The position numbers and the translations under genes were made by a program. A stretch of DNA of 7,614 bases. It comes from Pseudomonadota bacterium. GTDB lineage: Bacteria > Pseudomonadota > Gammaproteobacteria > Pseudomonadales > Azotimanducaceae. Below are positions 7,108 to 7,614 of the stretch, one piece after another. The notes under the pieces were generated by a model. It was not told where the DNA came from. It ran no database searches and saw only the letters and a list, made by a program, of their open reading frames with translations. Positions within the stretch are counted from its first letter, which is position 1. Every line of letters begins with the position of its first letter. The stretch is taken from assembly GCA_027621895.1 (NCBI GenBank), contig JAQCAK010000072.1:1-7614 (forward strand), read 5' to 3'.

Positions 7108-7140
7108 AGTATAACTACCCTATTGGGCACCCGGTATCAA
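7108..7140 (-). promoter_or_regulatory. Putative promoter of the CHAT gene containing the shared 20-bp element
   Basis: Reading the minus strand, TTGATA (7140-7135, five of six to TTGACA) is followed after 17 bp by TAGTTA (7117-7112). TATACT (7113-7108, five of six to TATAAT) overlaps the latter but lies 21 bp from TTGATA. CCGGGTGCC is at 7134-7126 and AGGGTAG at 7121-7115. The layout matches that before the tolC-like gene base for base in spacing. Transcription would begin near 7100-7105, leaving a leader of about 30 nt to the ATG at 7073 and making the GTG at 7130 untranslatable. The core hexamers are weak, so an alternative sigma factor or an activator is possible. Confidence 0.4.
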
Positions 7141-7240
7141 TAAACACGCGACCAACCCGTCTCAATCAGGCGAGCAGCGGGGGAAATTCGGCCGCAACCG
7201 CCCCTAAAGCGCGAAGCAACTGGTCGATATGCGGTACTGG

Positions 7241-7249
7241 TGCTACATT
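7241..7249 (+). promoter_or_regulatory. Possible extended -10 of the acyltransferase gene
   Basis: The plus strand reads TGCTACATT: a TG-n extension and a hexamer with four of six matches to TATAAT. The -35 position shows nothing convincing. Transcription near 7256 would give a leader of about 25 nt before the ATG at 7282. This is a weak prediction based on position and motif only. Confidence 0.2.
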
Positions 7250-7281
7250 GCAGCGTTCGCCCCAGACCCCGCCTCTTGCCC

Positions 7282-7614
7282 ATGACAGCTGAATTCCCGA
7301 AACCCTGCAATAAAGCCGCACATTTGCTGGGGCGTGCCGTGTTGCGCCTCGCTGGATGGACCTGTAAGGGCGAAGTGCCCGCGTCCAGAAACCTGGTGAT
7401 TATTGCCGCGCCCCACACCAGCAACTGGGACTTTATCCTGCTGTTGGCCGCCGCCTACAGCTTCCGCTTCCAGATCAACTGGCTGGGCAAGGATTCACTG
7501 TTCAAAACGCCACTGGGGCCGCTACTGAGCTATCTGGGCGGCATTCCGGTGAACCGGTCCCGCGCCAACAGGATGGTGGAAGAACTCGCCGCACGGATCC
7601 GGCAAAGTGACGGT
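7282..7614 (+). CDS. PlsC-like lysophospholipid acyltransferase (5' part, cut by window end)
   Basis: The frame is open from the ATG at 7282 to the window edge, 111 codons, and is truncated only by the window. The glycerolipid acyltransferase motif I H-x4-D is complete: His45 and Asp50 in APHTSNWDF. Motif III-like GGIPVNRS follows at 86-93 with the usual spacing. Members transfer an acyl group to lysophosphatidate or related lipids at the inner membrane. The short N-terminus before motif I (about 40 residues) fits the compact proteobacterial subgroup of about 200 residues rather than the longer PlsC enzymes. No SD is visible. In-frame TTG at 7276 and GTG at 7240 are alternative starts, so the exact 5' end is uncertain. 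It is transcribed away from the CHAT operon, so no functional link to it is implied. The acyl acceptor cannot be told from this fragment. Confidence 0.85.
   Translation, partial: MTAEFPKPCNKAAHLLGRAVLRLAGWTCKGEVPASRNLVIIAAPHTSNWDFILLLAAAYSFRFQINWLGKDSLFKTPLGPLLSYLGGIPVNRSRANRMVEELAARIRQSDG

Larger units (their letters stand above)
7074..7281. other. Divergent intergenic region
   Basis: These 208 bases separate the minus-strand CHAT gene from the plus-strand acyltransferase gene, so both promoters should lie here. The CHAT-proximal part holds the shared 20-bp element. The acyltransferase-proximal part holds a possible extended -10. I see no tRNA, small gene, terminator hairpin or repeat family. 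A minus-strand frame crossing 7137-7424 runs antisense through the acyltransferase start and does not look like a gene. Confidence 0.7.

Noticed and set aside
7137..7424. A 95-codon minus-strand frame between the CHAT and acyltransferase genes.
   Set aside because: Most of it is antisense to the acyltransferase N-terminus, and its product has no recognisable features.

Overview
The window looks like chromosomal DNA of a Gram-negative bacterium, most likely a proteobacterium and perhaps a gammaproteobacterium. The reasons are a TolC-family outer-membrane protein, Sec signal peptides, a YegD-like Hsp70, moderately GC-rich codon use, and strong Shine-Dalgarno (SD) sites before two of the genes. 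No marker gene fixes the genus. No RNA gene, CRISPR array, insertion sequence or phage gene is visible, and no gap between genes exceeds about 210 bases.

Layout. Four genes on the minus strand follow one another, read from right to left: a large exported TPR-CHAT putative cysteine protease (7073 to 3360), a TolC-family outer-membrane efflux/secretion protein (3294 to 2029), a YegD-like Hsp70-family ATPase without a substrate-binding domain (1998 to 574), and an AhpD-like/carboxymuconolactone decarboxylase-family protein (577 to 5). The gaps are 65 bp, 30 bp and a 4-bp ATGA overlap. A divergent plus-strand gene begins at about 7282 and runs off the right edge. It encodes a PlsC-like lysophospholipid acyltransferase. 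The 208 bases between the divergent genes should hold both promoters.

The strongest unlisted signal is a 20-bp element, CCGGGTGCC-N4-AGGGTAG, on the minus strand. It occurs once before the CHAT gene and once before the tolC-like gene, with identical internal spacing, the same orientation, and almost the same distance to the preferred start codon (41 and 38 nt). In each copy it lies where the -35/-10 spacer of a plausible promoter would be. It also contains the far-upstream GTG that would open the longest reading frame, which argues that those GTGs are not the real starts. This suggests that the CHAT gene and the tolC-hsp70-ahpD-like group are two co-regulated transcription units.

How the genes might work together is inference. 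The CHAT protein and the TolC-like channel both carry signal peptides and should act in the envelope, while the Hsp70 and AhpD-like proteins have none and should be cytoplasmic. The set may be an envelope/stress cassette built around a TPR-gated exported protease, but no substrate or partner can be read from the sequence.
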